64,000 nt of DNA from Christiangramia bathymodioli (GTDB taxonomy: Bacteria; Bacteroidota; Bacteroidia; Flavobacteriales; Flavobacteriaceae), in contig SRSL01000003.1 in the NCBI GenBank assembly GCA_009735695.1, positions 682,001 to 746,000 on the forward strand, in the 5' to 3' direction. Shown here one piece after another: positions 1 through 9,938 of this stretch. Under the pieces are notes generated by a model. It was not told where the DNA came from, ran no database searches, and saw only the letters and a list, made by a program, of their open reading frames with translations. Each line of letters starts with the position of its first letter. Positions within the stretch are counted from its first letter, which is position 1. Made by a program: the position numbers and the translations under genes.

Positions 1-1428
1 TATTCAGATATGGAAAATTTACGACAGGAAATAAAGGCTAGTATTAAGCAGTCTTTTGAGAATAGCAAACTCGAACTTGAAAAAAAACGAGAAGATGAAT
101 TGGCGGCATTAACTTCTTCGTACACCAGCCAAAAGGATCTCCTGGCATTTAAGATCGCACAGCAGGCTGGCACAATCCAGGCATTGGAACTTTTTCTAAG
201 TGGAAACAAAAGCGAAAATTTGAAACTAGAAGCGCAGAAGCTTATTGAACTTGAGCAGAATCGTTTGCGGTATAATAGTTTAGTAGAAAATGGATTGGAA
301 TTGATGTCCAGGAACCTCCCAACACAGGCAAAGGAATCATTCATGGAAGCTGCGAAAATTAAATCCGAACCCTGGTTGCAAGAACGAATTCAGGAAGCTA
401 AAATTGCTATAGCATCTCTGGCCTATTCTAAAGGTTTGGAGGAACTTAATTCAAAGGAATTTGCCAATTCCATAAGTAGTTTCAAAATTGCATATGAAAA
501 TGATCCCACTCCAGAAATTCATAGAAAAATTCTGGAGGCTGAAGAAGAGTTCACCTATCAACAGGCATTTGAGAATAAGGATCCCAGACAAATGAAAATT
601 TATCTGGATACTTATTCTAATGGACGTAAACGTTATTTGGCGGAGATATTTTGCTTCGAGAATTATATTAAACTAACAAAAAAAAGTCTGGAGAGTTCTA
701 ACTATACCGAAACCGAGAAAAACCTGAAGGAACTTGGAAATCTAAATTCGTTGGAACACTGGAAGGTTTATTCTCCTATTTACTATAACCTCGTCCTACA
801 ACAGGCTCAGCAGCTTACTAAAGGTAAAAAAACTGAGAGAAAATCCAACATTCATTTAGCAATAGCCCATTATGAGAACTTAGATGCTAATTCAGGCAAG
901 AACTATAATGGGAGACTTGGTTATCTCAAATGGAAACAAAAAGAATGGAATCGCCCCGACATGCTCTATGTTGCTTTTAAAACTGATCAAAGTTTGAATG
1001 ATGTAGGATTCGAGTTTGGTTCTCATAATAATAACGGGTTAGGGTTTGGGTTAGACCTACAATTATCAAAACAGTTATTGAGTGTCGAATCTTCAAACGA
1101 ATTTGAATTAAAAGACCTTGATCATTTAAAGGGATTAGCAAACCTCAAAGTATCCAAAAAAATTCTATATCCTCTTTGGATCTATGCGGGTGGGGGTTAT
1201 GCGAACTTGGTAGGTGTGATTCCAAATGAAGATAAAACTCTAGGAAGTACGGATGATGAAAATCAGGTTGATACTGTTAATTTTATAGGTGGATTTAATA
1301 TTCATTTTAAGCCGGTAGTTTTTACACTGGGAGCGAGTTATCCTTTGCTTAATGAAAAACAAAATCTGCAACTTGGTCTGGAAAATAACCCTCTGTACAT
1401 TACAATGGGAGCTGGAATAGGCTGGTAA
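1..1428 (+). CDS. TPR/coiled-coil protein with C-terminal barrel-like domain (5' partial)
   Basis: The frame is open to the left edge (codons precede the first ATG at 10) and no signal peptide is visible, so the gene probably starts outside the window. Seen: a Lys/Glu-rich coiled-coil stretch, then helical TPR-like repeats (about residues 85-290), then a Gly- and aromatic-rich beta region ending in MGAGIGW, typical of a small outer-membrane-barrel or outer-membrane-associated ending. Inference: a cell-envelope protein of unknown function; I cannot name the family. A strong terminator follows directly. Confidence 0.7.
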   Translation, partial: YSDMENLRQEIKASIKQSFENSKLELEKKREDELAALTSSYTSQKDLLAFKIAQQAGTIQALELFLSGNKSENLKLEAQKLIELEQNRLRYNSLVENGLELMSRNLPTQAKESFMEAAKIKSEPWLQERIQEAKIAIASLAYSKGLEELNSKEFANSISSFKIAYENDPTPEIHRKILEAEEEFTYQQAFENKDPRQMKIYLDTYSNGRKRYLAEIFCFENYIKLTKKSLESSNYTETEKNLKELGNLNSLEHWKVYSPIYYNLVLQQAQQLTKGKKTERKSNIHLAIAHYENLDANSGKNYNGRLGYLKWKQKEWNRPDMLYVAFKTDQSLNDVGFEFGSHNNNGLGFGLDLQLSKQLLSVESSNEFELKDLDHLKGLANLKVSKKILYPLWIYAGGGYANLVGVIPNEDKTLGSTDDENQVDTVNFIGGFNIHFKPVVFTLGASYPLLNEKQNLQLGLENNPLYITMGAGIGW

Positions 1429-1454
1429 AAAATTAACCTAAGAAAAAAGAATTC

Positions 1455-1490
1455 AATCCCTGGGGCAACATGCTCCAGGGATTTTTATTT
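1455..1490 (+). terminator. Rho-independent terminator
   Basis: A 12-bp stem (1455-1466 with 1472-1483, one G-T pair) with a 5-nt loop AACAT is followed by TTTTATTTTTT. It lies 27 nt after the stop of the preceding gene. Confidence 0.85.
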
Positions 1491-1833
1491 TTTGGTATAA
1501 AACAAACCGTTGGACTATATTACCGTTCAAAGATCAGTGGAATCCAATGGATATGACAAAGTATTGAAGCTTAAAGTTTGAAAATATATCTAATAGCCAA
1601 AAGCTAAAAATTATGTTCGGTAAAATTGAAACTATTAGAATATCAAAAATAGATATCCAGATCAGCTTGTTTAAAAACGATATTTAAATCAAATTAAATT
1701 ATATACCACTTATTAGGTTATCGTAAGTTATGGGATAGAAAAGCGTGCTTGTCGGCTTGTTGTTTTTTCTACCTGAAATAGCCATTTTTATTACCTATCC
1801 GTTATTCGAATATGGCCGTATGCAACTGGCCTG
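1491..1833. other. Intergenic spacer
   Basis: AT-rich spacer between the terminator and the convergent PH-like gene. I see no convincing open frame, RNA gene or repeat in it. Confidence 0.5.
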
Positions 1834-2274
1834 TTACTTATTCTCCTGGATTATATTTATTCCTGGATTGATCTCTTTTATTTTTTGAACAAATAATTCG
1901 TTGGACTCAGGGCTGATATAAATTTCATCATATTTGTTGTATTTAATAATAAGCCCTTTTCTGGCTAAAGCCGGTTTCAGTCCTGCCCAGAGACTTTTTC
2001 CGACGATTATTTCCCTGATTTTAGCTATTTCTATGTTACCCCTTATTGGTCCGCTTTGATAAAACAAGTATTTATCAGACAATACATATTTAGTAGACAT
2101 TAATATCCAAAAGAGTAGAGTTAGAACTAAAATCAGCACTAGATCGGAAGGGATAAATTCATAGTTAAATGTACCCTCTGAGAAGATTCGATCAAAGATA
2201 AAAACCAAAAACAAGCCGGTTAACCCAAAGGTTATAGCCAGAAATAAAGTGCCTTTTTTAGCCTTAAACATCAT
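1834..2274 (-). CDS. Membrane protein with YyaB-like bacterial PH domain
   Basis: 146 residues. Two hydrophobic helices (about 9-26 and 43-60) are followed by a soluble domain with the order KYVLSDKYLFYQSGPIRGNI, I..IREI, GLIIKYNKYDEIYISPES, which matches the bacterial PH-like (YyaB-type) domain pattern. The family is common in Firmicutes and Bacteroidota; its role is unknown. It is monocistronic here. Confidence 0.65.
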   Translation of the reverse strand: MMFKAKKGTLFLAITFGLTGLFLVFIFDRIFSEGTFNYEFIPSDLVLILVLTLLFWILMSTKYVLSDKYLFYQSGPIRGNIEIAKIREIIVGKSLWAGLKPALARKGLIIKYNKYDEIYISPESNELFVQKIKEINPGINIIQENK

Positions 2275-2387
2275 CTCTTATTTCCCCTTCTAAGAATGCT
2301 ATCAATTTTTGGTTAATTATAATAGTTGAATATAAACCATAAATCTCTTTCAGCTTTCTAAAATCCGGAATTCATGATGAAGCTCAA

Positions 2388-3461
2388 CTAACGGCTGGTT
2401 TTCCCTATCTCTCTGATCAATGCCTCTTTTAAGTTTTCCTGATTCCCAAAAGTATCGGGGTTAAACTTGTTGTTATTGCTGAGAATAATTATGCATTTAT
2501 CCTGGTCCAGAAATCTTACGATCACGGAGTTTGATCCTAAAATAGCTCCCCGCCTTTCCATTAATCTTGGCTGGGATTTTAAAAAAGGATACTTGTAATT
2601 CCAGACTCCATAGCCAGCGTAATTATATTCTGGATAGGACTTTTCCAATATACTTTTGCTTTCAGAATTCAATAGTTCGTCACCGTCTAAAGCTCTATGA
2701 AATTTGAATAAATCTATTGCCGAAGAATACATTGAACCTGCTGCGTAATAATTTTCATAATACCAGTCTCGGTCCTGCTTTCGAATATCATTGGCATCAA
2801 TATTAAAGGAATTAGCAAAATTCTCAGGCTTTTTAGAGTGCTTTAAAAAACCGGTTTCTTTCATCCCAATTTTGTCCAGCATTCTATTTTGTACTGATTC
2901 CTGCCATGTTGTGTTTTCAATTCTTTCAATGATCTTACCTAATAAGATATAATCCAGGTTGTTATAATTGAAGGAATTGATTTGATTGGGTTTATTAAGA
3001 ACGCTTGTAGCTATAAATTCTTCAGGCTCTACCCTTTTATGGTAAATTGAATCACTTTCATTTGGCAAACCTGAGATATGAATTAGTAGGTGATGCACCG
3101 TAATTAGTTCAGAGTTAGGAATTTCATAAGTGGATAACAATTGCTCTAAATTTTCAGAAAGCTCTAGCCTGTTTTCTTCTATTAGCTGCAAAATCACGAT
3201 CGAAGTAAACATCTTTGTTATGGATGCAATGCTAAAGCGGGTATGATCGTCAATACGTTCTTCCCTATTTAAGTCCTTGAAGCCAAAAGATCTGTTATAA
3301 GTAATTTCGGAAGAGTCGGCTATTAATATCGTTCCTTCAAAAGATTTGTTCTTTACATGATGCTCTATAATAGAATCAATTTTAGAATATTGCAATTGGG
3401 TGTATCCAATACCTGCCTGGAGATACAAGAATACCGTAGCTATTAAACTTTTTATTTTCAT
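2388..3461 (-). CDS. Serine hydrolase, class C beta-lactamase/DD-peptidase fold
   Basis: 357 residues with a signal peptide (about 1-21, ending GYTQ). The family nucleophile motif SxxK is SITK at residues 80-83 and the YxN motif is YNN at 166-168; the C-terminal part has AGYGVWNYKYP and RRGAILGSNSVI where the third active-site strand lies. These are the marks of the beta-lactamase-related (AmpC/EstB-like) family, which includes esterases and D-aminopeptidases. The substrate cannot be predicted. Periplasmic by signal peptide. It stands alone, with a decayed gene upstream. Confidence 0.85.
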   Translation of the reverse strand: MKIKSLIATVFLYLQAGIGYTQLQYSKIDSIIEHHVKNKSFEGTILIADSSEITYNRSFGFKDLNREERIDDHTRFSIASITKMFTSIVILQLIEENRLELSENLEQLLSTYEIPNSELITVHHLLIHISGLPNESDSIYHKRVEPEEFIATSVLNKPNQINSFNYNNLDYILLGKIIERIENTTWQESVQNRMLDKIGMKETGFLKHSKKPENFANSFNIDANDIRKQDRDWYYENYYAAGSMYSSAIDLFKFHRALDGDELLNSESKSILEKSYPEYNYAGYGVWNYKYPFLKSQPRLMERRGAILGSNSVIVRFLDQDKCIIILSNNNKFNPDTFGNQENLKEALIREIGKTSR

Positions 3462-3608
3462 GGTAATGCATGTAACTCGCGACTAATGGACGAACTGCTT
3501 AAGAAAGATCACATTTTTGTCGGCTAACCCATTTCCAGCCTTTTTTCTAAAATTACACTTTTTCTTCAATACCAGGGAGCCGATGTCTAATCTCTGTTAA
3601 AACAATTT

Positions 3609-4300
3609 TTAAAATTCATTACAGTCGATTTCAAAATCCAATTCTATAACATCATCCTGGTTGGTTTGATAGGTGATAGTTGGTCCATAGTGAAAAATCG
3701 GACTATTTGAATTATAATTTTCGATGTACCAGAATTTAATCTTTATCTCGGAATTTGGCCTGGTTCTTCTTTCGAATGTTTCGAAATTCTCATAGGTCCT
3801 TTCAGTTCCAAACTCGATTCTGCCATTGTATTCGATGCCGGTAATTAAAGGTGCTATATGATTATTTAATACAGTAAGATTAAATTTTAACTTAATCGGG
3901 ACAAAAGCGTTTAAATTAAGAATATTGTTTTCTCCTTCAATTAAATCTGATCATAATCTCTATAGAATTCTCCTCTGAAACGAATTCGGAATATTAGGTA
4001 TTGGTTTCGGTTTCATTAAATTCCAGAAAATGACTTTCATAACTTCTCAAATTATATTCGAAACCCAATTGGTAATTGCCATTTTCTTCTGAATAAGTAG
4101 TTGCGATTTCCCTGATTCAGTAATTGGGTCCCAACCCACCACCTGGACAATTCCAGTATTTCCGTAATTTGATTTCGAAATTATTTATAATCAAATTTCA
4201 GTGATAGTCCTTAACAGTTCTAGAAATTGGTGTTGGGGTTCCTGGTAATTCTTCCCTGATATCATCTTTCTCACAGGAAAAAATAATACTAATGATATTA
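3609..4300 (-). pseudogene. Decayed lipoprotein gene
   Basis: Read on the minus strand, a lipobox-like start (SIIFSCEKDDIREELPGTP) near 4295-4240 breaks off at a stop. Further frames continue with a carboxypeptidase-regulatory-like piece (SEENGNYQLGFEYNL) and finish with YGPTITYQTNQDDVIELDF ending at a TAA at 3609. No ATG precedes the lipobox segment and at least two frameshifts and several stops separate the pieces. The architecture resembles the intact lipoprotein at 31598-32284. Function lost. Confidence 0.6.
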
Positions 4301-4478
4301 CAATTAATAATTACCTAGATATTCTCACCAAGGAAATATACCCTGATCGAATAGGCCATTATTTATAGGCTTTCCGATAATTATCTATAGATTGTTGACA
4401 ATCTGCGAATTTTTAACCCACTGATAATCAAATCCAGTCAAATAAATTTTTAGACTTAGTCATTTCTAATTAAATTAT

Positions 4479-4497
4479 ACCGTACAATTAGTACGGT
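4479..4497. repeat. Inverted repeat ACCGTAC-N5-GTACGGT
   Basis: Perfect 7-bp arms around AATTA, about 120 nt upstream of the small secreted protein. A possible regulator-binding site; no function shown. Confidence 0.4.
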
Positions 4498-4539
4498 TTG
4501 ACGTTCCCTTTTCATCAAAAAATTTTTAGTTATTGTTAG

Positions 4540-4561
4540 TTAATAATTGATCAATTATTAA
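4540..4561. promoter_or_regulatory. 22-bp perfect palindrome, possible operator
   Basis: A perfect 22-bp palindrome centred on TGATCA lies 55 nt before the ATG of the 66-residue secreted protein. Its position in the leader or promoter fits a dimeric regulator site or an mRNA hairpin. It has no T tract, so it is not an ordinary terminator. Confidence 0.4.
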
Positions 4562-4616
4562 GGAGTAACCTGAAAATCCTTTTTGAGAGTAGGGATAAAA
4601 CTTTAAACTTTAAATT

Positions 4617-4817
4617 ATGAAAAAAGTAATGACAATTTTAGCCGTAGGAATTTTCACTGTATCAATTGCATCAGCTAACAATGTTTTTGTAAATGATGAC
4701 GAACAAATTTGTTCAGCAGCAGCAATGGCTGCAGGTGATGCGGCCGAAGAAAATGGTGCAGACTCAGTACGCGCTTATGAAATAGCTAATGAAACGTACG
4801 AAGCTTGTATGGAATAG
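4617..4817 (+). CDS. Small secreted helical protein with two cysteines
   Basis: 66 residues with a clear signal peptide (MKKVMTILAVGIFTVSIASA). The mature part is about 46 residues, acidic and Ala-rich, with one Cys near each end (QICSAAA and YEACME), which could close a helical hairpin by a disulfide. I do not recognise a family. It has its own strong terminator, so it is a separate unit just before the GLPGLI locus. It is too short to be a decayed GLPGLI gene. Confidence 0.75.
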   Translation: MKKVMTILAVGIFTVSIASANNVFVNDDEQICSAAAMAAGDAAEENGADSVRAYEIANETYEACME

Positions 4818-4834
4818 TTTAAACTAATGAACAC

Positions 4835-4872
4835 AATACGATCAAAGGGATATCTTTTGATCGTATTTTTTA
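4835..4872 (+). terminator. Rho-independent terminator
   Basis: A perfect 12-bp stem (4835-4846 with 4856-4867) with a 9-nt loop and a TTTTTT tail lies just after the small secreted gene and 14 nt before the GLPGLI start. Confidence 0.9.
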
Positions 4873-4885
4873 ATTATTAATTATC

Positions 4886-5638
4886 ATGAAAATTTATAAA
4901 ATTTTTCTTCTTTTTTCTCTCATTTCGTTGCCAATTCAAGCCCAAATAAAATCTGGTGAAGTTGTATATGGATTGGAACTATCTTTCTCCCCGAATGATA
5001 TCAGTGAGCAAAATAATTCAGCTGGAAATTCGACGCTTACCAGGATGTTGAAAGAGGCGGAAAATGAATTAGCAGAAGTAAAAGGGGTTTTACAGTTTAA
5101 TTCCGAAAAGTCTTATTTTACAAAAGAGGTACCTATGCAAATCAATACAGGTCCTGCTTTAAGAGTATCTTTATCCCTTTTAGGTTTGAACAATGATGGA
5201 TATTTTACAAGTAAAGTTGAAAAAGAGAAATTAGAAATCACTGAGAAATTCGGCAAAACTTTCCTCATTGAAGATGAATTGCTGGAAAATGATAGCTGGA
5301 ATGTTACTCAGCAAATGAAAAGGATAGGTAAATATGTTGTATACAAAGCAACAACTACTGAGATAATTGAAAACTCAAAGGGAAAATTTGAGAATAAAAT
5401 TACTGCCTGGTTTGCGCCAGAAATTCCATACAGCTATGGGCCTATGGGATATGGAGGGCTCCCTGGTTTGATCCTCCAATTAGAAGTGAATTCAAATTTT
5501 CCTTCTAAATACACTGTTGAGAGTATTGAATTCAGTGATGAGGAAACAGAAATAATGACACCTAAAGGACAAAGAATTACATATGAAGAGATAAACAAAA
5601 TGGCCAGGAAAGCAATGGGAAATCTCAAAAGCAATTGA
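4886..5638 (+). CDS. GLPGLI family protein
   Basis: 250 residues with a signal peptide (about 1-19, ending PIQAQ). The diagnostic motif appears as YGGLPGLILQLEV near residues 191-203, preceded by KITAWFAPEIPYSYGPMGY, as in TIGR01200 proteins of Bacteroidota. These exported proteins of unknown function are commonly encoded next to carboxypeptidase-regulatory/outer-membrane-barrel proteins, as here. A second, ruined copy follows directly. Confidence 0.9.
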   Translation: MKIYKIFLLFSLISLPIQAQIKSGEVVYGLELSFSPNDISEQNNSAGNSTLTRMLKEAENELAEVKGVLQFNSEKSYFTKEVPMQINTGPALRVSLSLLGLNNDGYFTSKVEKEKLEITEKFGKTFLIEDELLENDSWNVTQQMKRIGKYVVYKATTTEIIENSKGKFENKITAWFAPEIPYSYGPMGYGGLPGLILQLEVNSNFPSKYTVESIEFSDEETEIMTPKGQRITYEEINKMARKAMGNLKSN

Positions 5639-5670
5639 AAATATAAATAGGTATTTCAACTTATGCCAAA

Positions 5671-6376
5671 TGAAATCATATAAAATTCTCTTTCTTCTTT
5701 TATTCACATCATTTATTATTACAGGCCAAAAGGAAGCAGTCTAAAATATTATAATAACCTATGGTGTAAAGATCAATGAAAAAGTTTTAAGGGAAAAAGT
5801 TCTAATCAGGTACGTTTCCAGCAAATTAAAAATAGCTTATTTGGAATAGAAGAGTTAGAACTAAAGTTTCGGGCTAATAAAAGATCAAGCGTGTTCAAAA
5901 GCAAAACACAAATGAGTTCAGATTATAACAACAATCTCCAAAGAGTTACATCAGCAGTTAAGGAAATACGATCTACTATACGAACGATTGGTGAAGAGAT
6001 GCTAATAAAGGATTTAAAAAAGGAATATCACTGGGAGATTGATTTTATATGAAAAAAAATCATTCTTGGAAATACATGTTATAAAGCTACCGGCTATTAC
6101 AATTCTTATGATAAGAATGAAAATGACTTAAAAGTCGATGTATATATATGATTTTCAACTGCATACTTATATCAGCAGGCCCTAAAGATCTCAATAAACT
6201 GCCAGGTTTAATTTTAGAAGCAGTGTTAATCCAAGATTTTTTTATTATGCTAAAGCCTTAACCTCAAAACCAGATGATTTTGAATTTGAAAAGCCAACTG
6301 CTTCAAAAACTTAATCGAGGAGGAATATGAAGCTATTGTAAAAGACGTACTAAAAACTATAAGGGAAAGAGGATAA
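5671..6376 (+). pseudogene. Decayed second GLPGLI gene
   Basis: A normal start and signal peptide (MKSYKILFLLLFTSFIITGQ) reach a stop after 24 codons. Later frames carry LNKLPGLILEAV (the GLPGLI hallmark, near 6188-6225) and a normal C-terminal end, EEEYEAIVKDVLKTIRERG, stopping at 6374-6376. Several frameshifts and stops lie between. It is a tandem paralogue of the intact gene upstream. Confidence 0.85.
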
Positions 6377-6412
6377 ATCAAAAAAACAGCTAATAATAAG
6401 AAAATCAAAAAT

Positions 6413-9097
6413 TTGCCTTTAAATCGAGTTTATTACGTTTTACTTTTAATCAATTTTATAAGCTTACCATCAACTCATGCTCAAAAAGAATTGACTGGAA
6501 AGGTTACAGACTCCGCAAGCACACCCCTTTCTGGTGCCAATGTAATAGCTATCCCGGTAAGTGATAAGCTTGCTATGGAATTCTCTATTACCGATGAACA
6601 AGGCCGCTATAAGTTAAACCTTGAAAGCGATAGCTCCTATGTGCTTGAGCTAAGCTACTTAGGCTATCAAAAAATATCCGATACCCTAAAACTTCATAAA
6701 GATATATCTCGAAATTTCAGGATGCACCCCAGTAATGAAACGTTGGATGAAATCCTTATTAAACAAAAAATGGCTGTTCTGGTAAGGGAAGATACCATTA
6801 CCTATCGAACCAAGGTGTTTAAAACCGGAGAAGAAAGGAAGTTAAGAGAGGTTCTGAAAAAATTACCGGGTATAGAAGTTGACCGGGATGGGAATGTTAC
6901 CGTAAACGGAAAAAAGGTAGATAAGCTCATGGTAGATGGTAAAACCTTTTTTACCGGAGACACCAAGTTAGCCGTAGAAAACATCCCGGCAGATGCTGTA
7001 GATGAGGTAGAGGTTCTAGAGAATTATAGCGAAGTCCCTTTCCTAAAAGGATTAGAAGATAGTGATAAGATGGCCATGAACATCAAACTTGCTGAAGGAA
7101 AGAAAAAATTTGTGTTTGGAGATATTGAAGCTGGAGGTGGACCTGAGGAAAGATTTGTGATACATCCAACCCTGTTTTATTATAGCCCGAAAACTTCAGT
7201 AAATGTAATTGGAGACTTTAACAATATTGGAGAACGCTCCTTCTCTATGGATGATTATATAAATTTTGAAGGCGGCATTCTTGCATTAATGGATAACCCC
7301 GGTGGATTTAATATTTATAATGATGATTTTGCCCGGTTCCTTAGAAACGATGACTTTATATATAGTAAGAATGAATTCGGGGCTTTCAATATCGTACAGC
7401 AAATCACCAAGAGCTTAGATTTAAATGCCTACACCATAGCTTCCAAAAACAAAATGGAAATGCTACAGGAAAATGATATCACTTACGTAAATAACAACGG
7501 TTTAGATGAATTTCGTGAAACTCGTACCAATAATAATTTATTCTTTTCACTAAATAAAATTCAATTACGCTTCGTGCCAAATCCGGAAGAAGATCTAACT
7601 TATGATGCTTTTATAAAAACTTCCCACGCTGATGGACTGATACAATTAACTTCCGAAACCACCCAAAATACAACCTTTGTGGACACTCAGAATGAACCTG
7701 ATGCTTTAGATTTTACCCAGAATTTAAAGTACAGCAAGCAGTTTTCCTATGAACACACCACAACGGCTACGGTAAATCATAAATTTAGTAAGGACAAGAA
7801 TTACCGGAATTGGTTTTTTAACCGTCCATTATTTAGTGGGATTTTGCCATTGGAAGACGAAGACGAAACATTTGAACTCCTTCAAAATACCTCTTCCAGG
7901 CTAAACAAAGCGGCTTTAGAATTGAAGCATTACTGGGTATTAAATAATACAAATCATATTTATCCTGTTGTAGGAATAGATTTTTTAAATCACGAATTCA
8001 CCACGCTAGATGCGCAGATTTTAAATAATGGAGAGGAAAATGATTTTAACGAAGCAGGTTTCAATAACGACCTTGACTTTAATTTTATGGATCAGTATTT
8101 AGGGTTTCAGTATAAAAAGAAATTGGGAGACCTAATTATTAAACCAGGAATTTTCTATCACTTTTATAAGTGGGATATTAATCAATTTGGTGAGCAAATC
8201 ACCAATACAACCAAACCGGTTTTACTTCCAGAATTTGAAGGGGAATATGAAATAAGAAAATCAGAAAAATTAAAGCTCAAATACAGGTTAAATTCTCGTT
8301 TCTCTGATGCTTCTACTTTCGCCAACAGATTACGTTTAATTAGTTTTAATAGACTATACAGGGGTAATGCAGAACTGGAAAACCAACTTTATCACTCCGC
8401 CTCATTAAGCTATTATAAGTTTAGTTTATTTAAAGGTGTTTTCATCAATGCTAATTTTAATTATACCAATCGTTTGAAATCGGTTAGAAATACTACCATT
8501 ATTGAAGGCATAGATCAAATTACTACTGCTATATATACCGATTTGCCTGAAGAAACCTATAATATGAGCGGCTCTTTCTCAAAAAAAATTAGTGATTTTA
8601 AATTTACTATTCAGGCAAACGCGAGTCTTTTTGAATATTCCAGAGTCATTAATCAAGAAATTCTGGATTACGAATCAAAAAATTATGGTTACACTTTTAA
8701 AACGGAAACATCTTTTAAGGATCTTCCTAATATTGAAATTGGAGCAGAATATGAAATTAACGAATTTAGCAATGCTAATTTCAACAATAATTTTGTACAA
8801 ATAAATCCATATGCCGTCTTAGAATATGATTTCTGGAACAGCTTCATTTTGAATGCAGATTACCACTTTAACTATTACGAAAACCAGAATATGAGTGAGA
8901 TTAATCGTTTTGAAATAGGTAACTTCTCTTTATACTATAATAAAGAAGATAGCCCCTGGGGTTTTGAAATTGCCATCAATAATGCTTTTGATGTACGTTA
9001 TAGAAGAGGTAATACATTTAGTGAATTTGTAGTAAACGACCAGCGAATATTCATACAACCAAGAACAGCTTTAATTAAAATTTCATATAAACTATAA
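6413..9097 (+). CDS. Outer-membrane beta-barrel protein with carboxypeptidase-like and plug domains (TonB-receptor-like)
   Basis: About 894 residues. After a signal peptide ending THAQ comes a carboxypeptidase-regulatory domain (KELTGKVTDSASTPLSGANV to about residue 100), then a plug-like region (LREVLKKLPGIEVDRDG, VNGKKVDKLMVDGKTFF) and a long barrel of the OMP_b-brl_3 type. The usual GLPGLI partner. The first usable start is TTG at 6413; the codon where an ATG would be expected (6398-6400, in frame as xxx-AAA-ATC-AAA-AAT-TTG) is AAG. The start may therefore be mutated, and expression is uncertain even though the frame is intact. Confidence 0.85.
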   Translation: MPLNRVYYVLLLINFISLPSTHAQKELTGKVTDSASTPLSGANVIAIPVSDKLAMEFSITDEQGRYKLNLESDSSYVLELSYLGYQKISDTLKLHKDISRNFRMHPSNETLDEILIKQKMAVLVREDTITYRTKVFKTGEERKLREVLKKLPGIEVDRDGNVTVNGKKVDKLMVDGKTFFTGDTKLAVENIPADAVDEVEVLENYSEVPFLKGLEDSDKMAMNIKLAEGKKKFVFGDIEAGGGPEERFVIHPTLFYYSPKTSVNVIGDFNNIGERSFSMDDYINFEGGILALMDNPGGFNIYNDDFARFLRNDDFIYSKNEFGAFNIVQQITKSLDLNAYTIASKNKMEMLQENDITYVNNNGLDEFRETRTNNNLFFSLNKIQLRFVPNPEEDLTYDAFIKTSHADGLIQLTSETTQNTTFVDTQNEPDALDFTQNLKYSKQFSYEHTTTATVNHKFSKDKNYRNWFFNRPLFSGILPLEDEDETFELLQNTSSRLNKAALELKHYWVLNNTNHIYPVVGIDFLNHEFTTLDAQILNNGEENDFNEAGFNNDLDFNFMDQYLGFQYKKKLGDLIIKPGIFYHFYKWDINQFGEQITNTTKPVLLPEFEGEYEIRKSEKLKLKYRLNSRFSDASTFANRLRLISFNRLYRGNAELENQLYHSASLSYYKFSLFKGVFINANFNYTNRLKSVRNTTIIEGIDQITTAIYTDLPEETYNMSGSFSKKISDFKFTIQANASLFEYSRVINQEILDYESKNYGYTFKTETSFKDLPNIEIGAEYEINEFSNANFNNNFVQINPYAVLEYDFWNSFILNADYHFNYYENQNMSEINRFEIGNFSLYYNKEDSPWGFEIAINNAFDVRYRRGNTFSEFVVNDQRIFIQPRTALIKISYKL

Positions 9098-9128
9098 GAA
9101 GATGATAAAGGCTTACTTCAATTAGAGC

Positions 9129-9168
9129 TTTAGGAAACTAATTATAAAAGGGCTAAAAATTTCCTAAA
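9129..9168 (+). terminator. Possible terminator hairpin
   Basis: Perfect 9-bp arms (TTTAGGAAA and TTTCCTAAA) with a 22-nt loop lie 32 nt after the barrel gene. No T tract follows, so it is weakly supported. Confidence 0.35.
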
Positions 9169-9341
9169 ACTACTTAACCTTTTATTGAATATGGAATGGT
9201 TACAAGAGTATATAAAAAAGTATAATTATACTGTTTAGGTCAGGTATATATTATTATAGTAAGCTACATCCAAGATTCTATAAAACATCTCATATTAAAT
9301 TTTAATTATAAACTCCACAGGTAGAATTTAAAAAATTGGTC

Positions 9342-9540
9342 ATGCAAAAAGCACTCAAAGTAATAGTAGCATATTATCTAATATCCTTTTTTCATGTGGA
9401 AAGAAGGATGTAGAAACACCTGAATCTCCTTATACTGGCTATTGGGAAGTAACTTCATTCACTTCAGATGTAGCTATGTACATCAATCAAGATGGGATTG
9501 CTGAATATAATTTTGTAAAAGAACTGGCTAAAGCCTGGTT
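9342..9540 (+). pseudogene. Truncated, frameshifted small lipoprotein gene
   Basis: The start MQKALKVIVAYYLISFF shifts frame at a run of six T; the other frame gives a lipobox and mature start (FSCGKKDVETPESPYTGYW) and runs to about 9540. There the similarity ends and the convergent integrase pseudogene takes over. The junction may mark the edge of an inserted element. Confidence 0.6.
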
Positions 9541-9938
9541 TAAGAATGATATGAATATGATGGAAGATCATCATATATCAATTCGGTCGTATAGTCAAGG
9601 AGCTGAGGTATTATTTGTAATGAGCAAAGGTATGCCTTAACTTCCTCTCGAAGACATTTGCACAAATCTGGGTAGTAGATAGCTTTTTGTGACCAAGAAT
9701 TTTTAGATACTGTTTCAATTGGCATCCCATTAGATAAGGCTACCGTAGTTGCAAAAGTATTCCTTCCTAAATGGAAAGTAATATATGCTTGTTCACCTTA
9801 CAGAGGGTTGCAATCTTCTTTAAATAATGAATAATCTATTGGTTAGATATTTTTGGTAATAAAGCTCCAGTGATCTGGCAATCTGACACTATCCCGTAAA
9901 GTGTGTAAGTTTTAAATAAAGGGGTTCGATTTTATTAA

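Noticed and set aside
9611-9860. Plus-strand coding look (KATVVAKVFLPKWKVIYACS)
   Set aside because: It is the complement of the integrase C-terminal segment, whose minus-strand reading shows the catalytic motifs.
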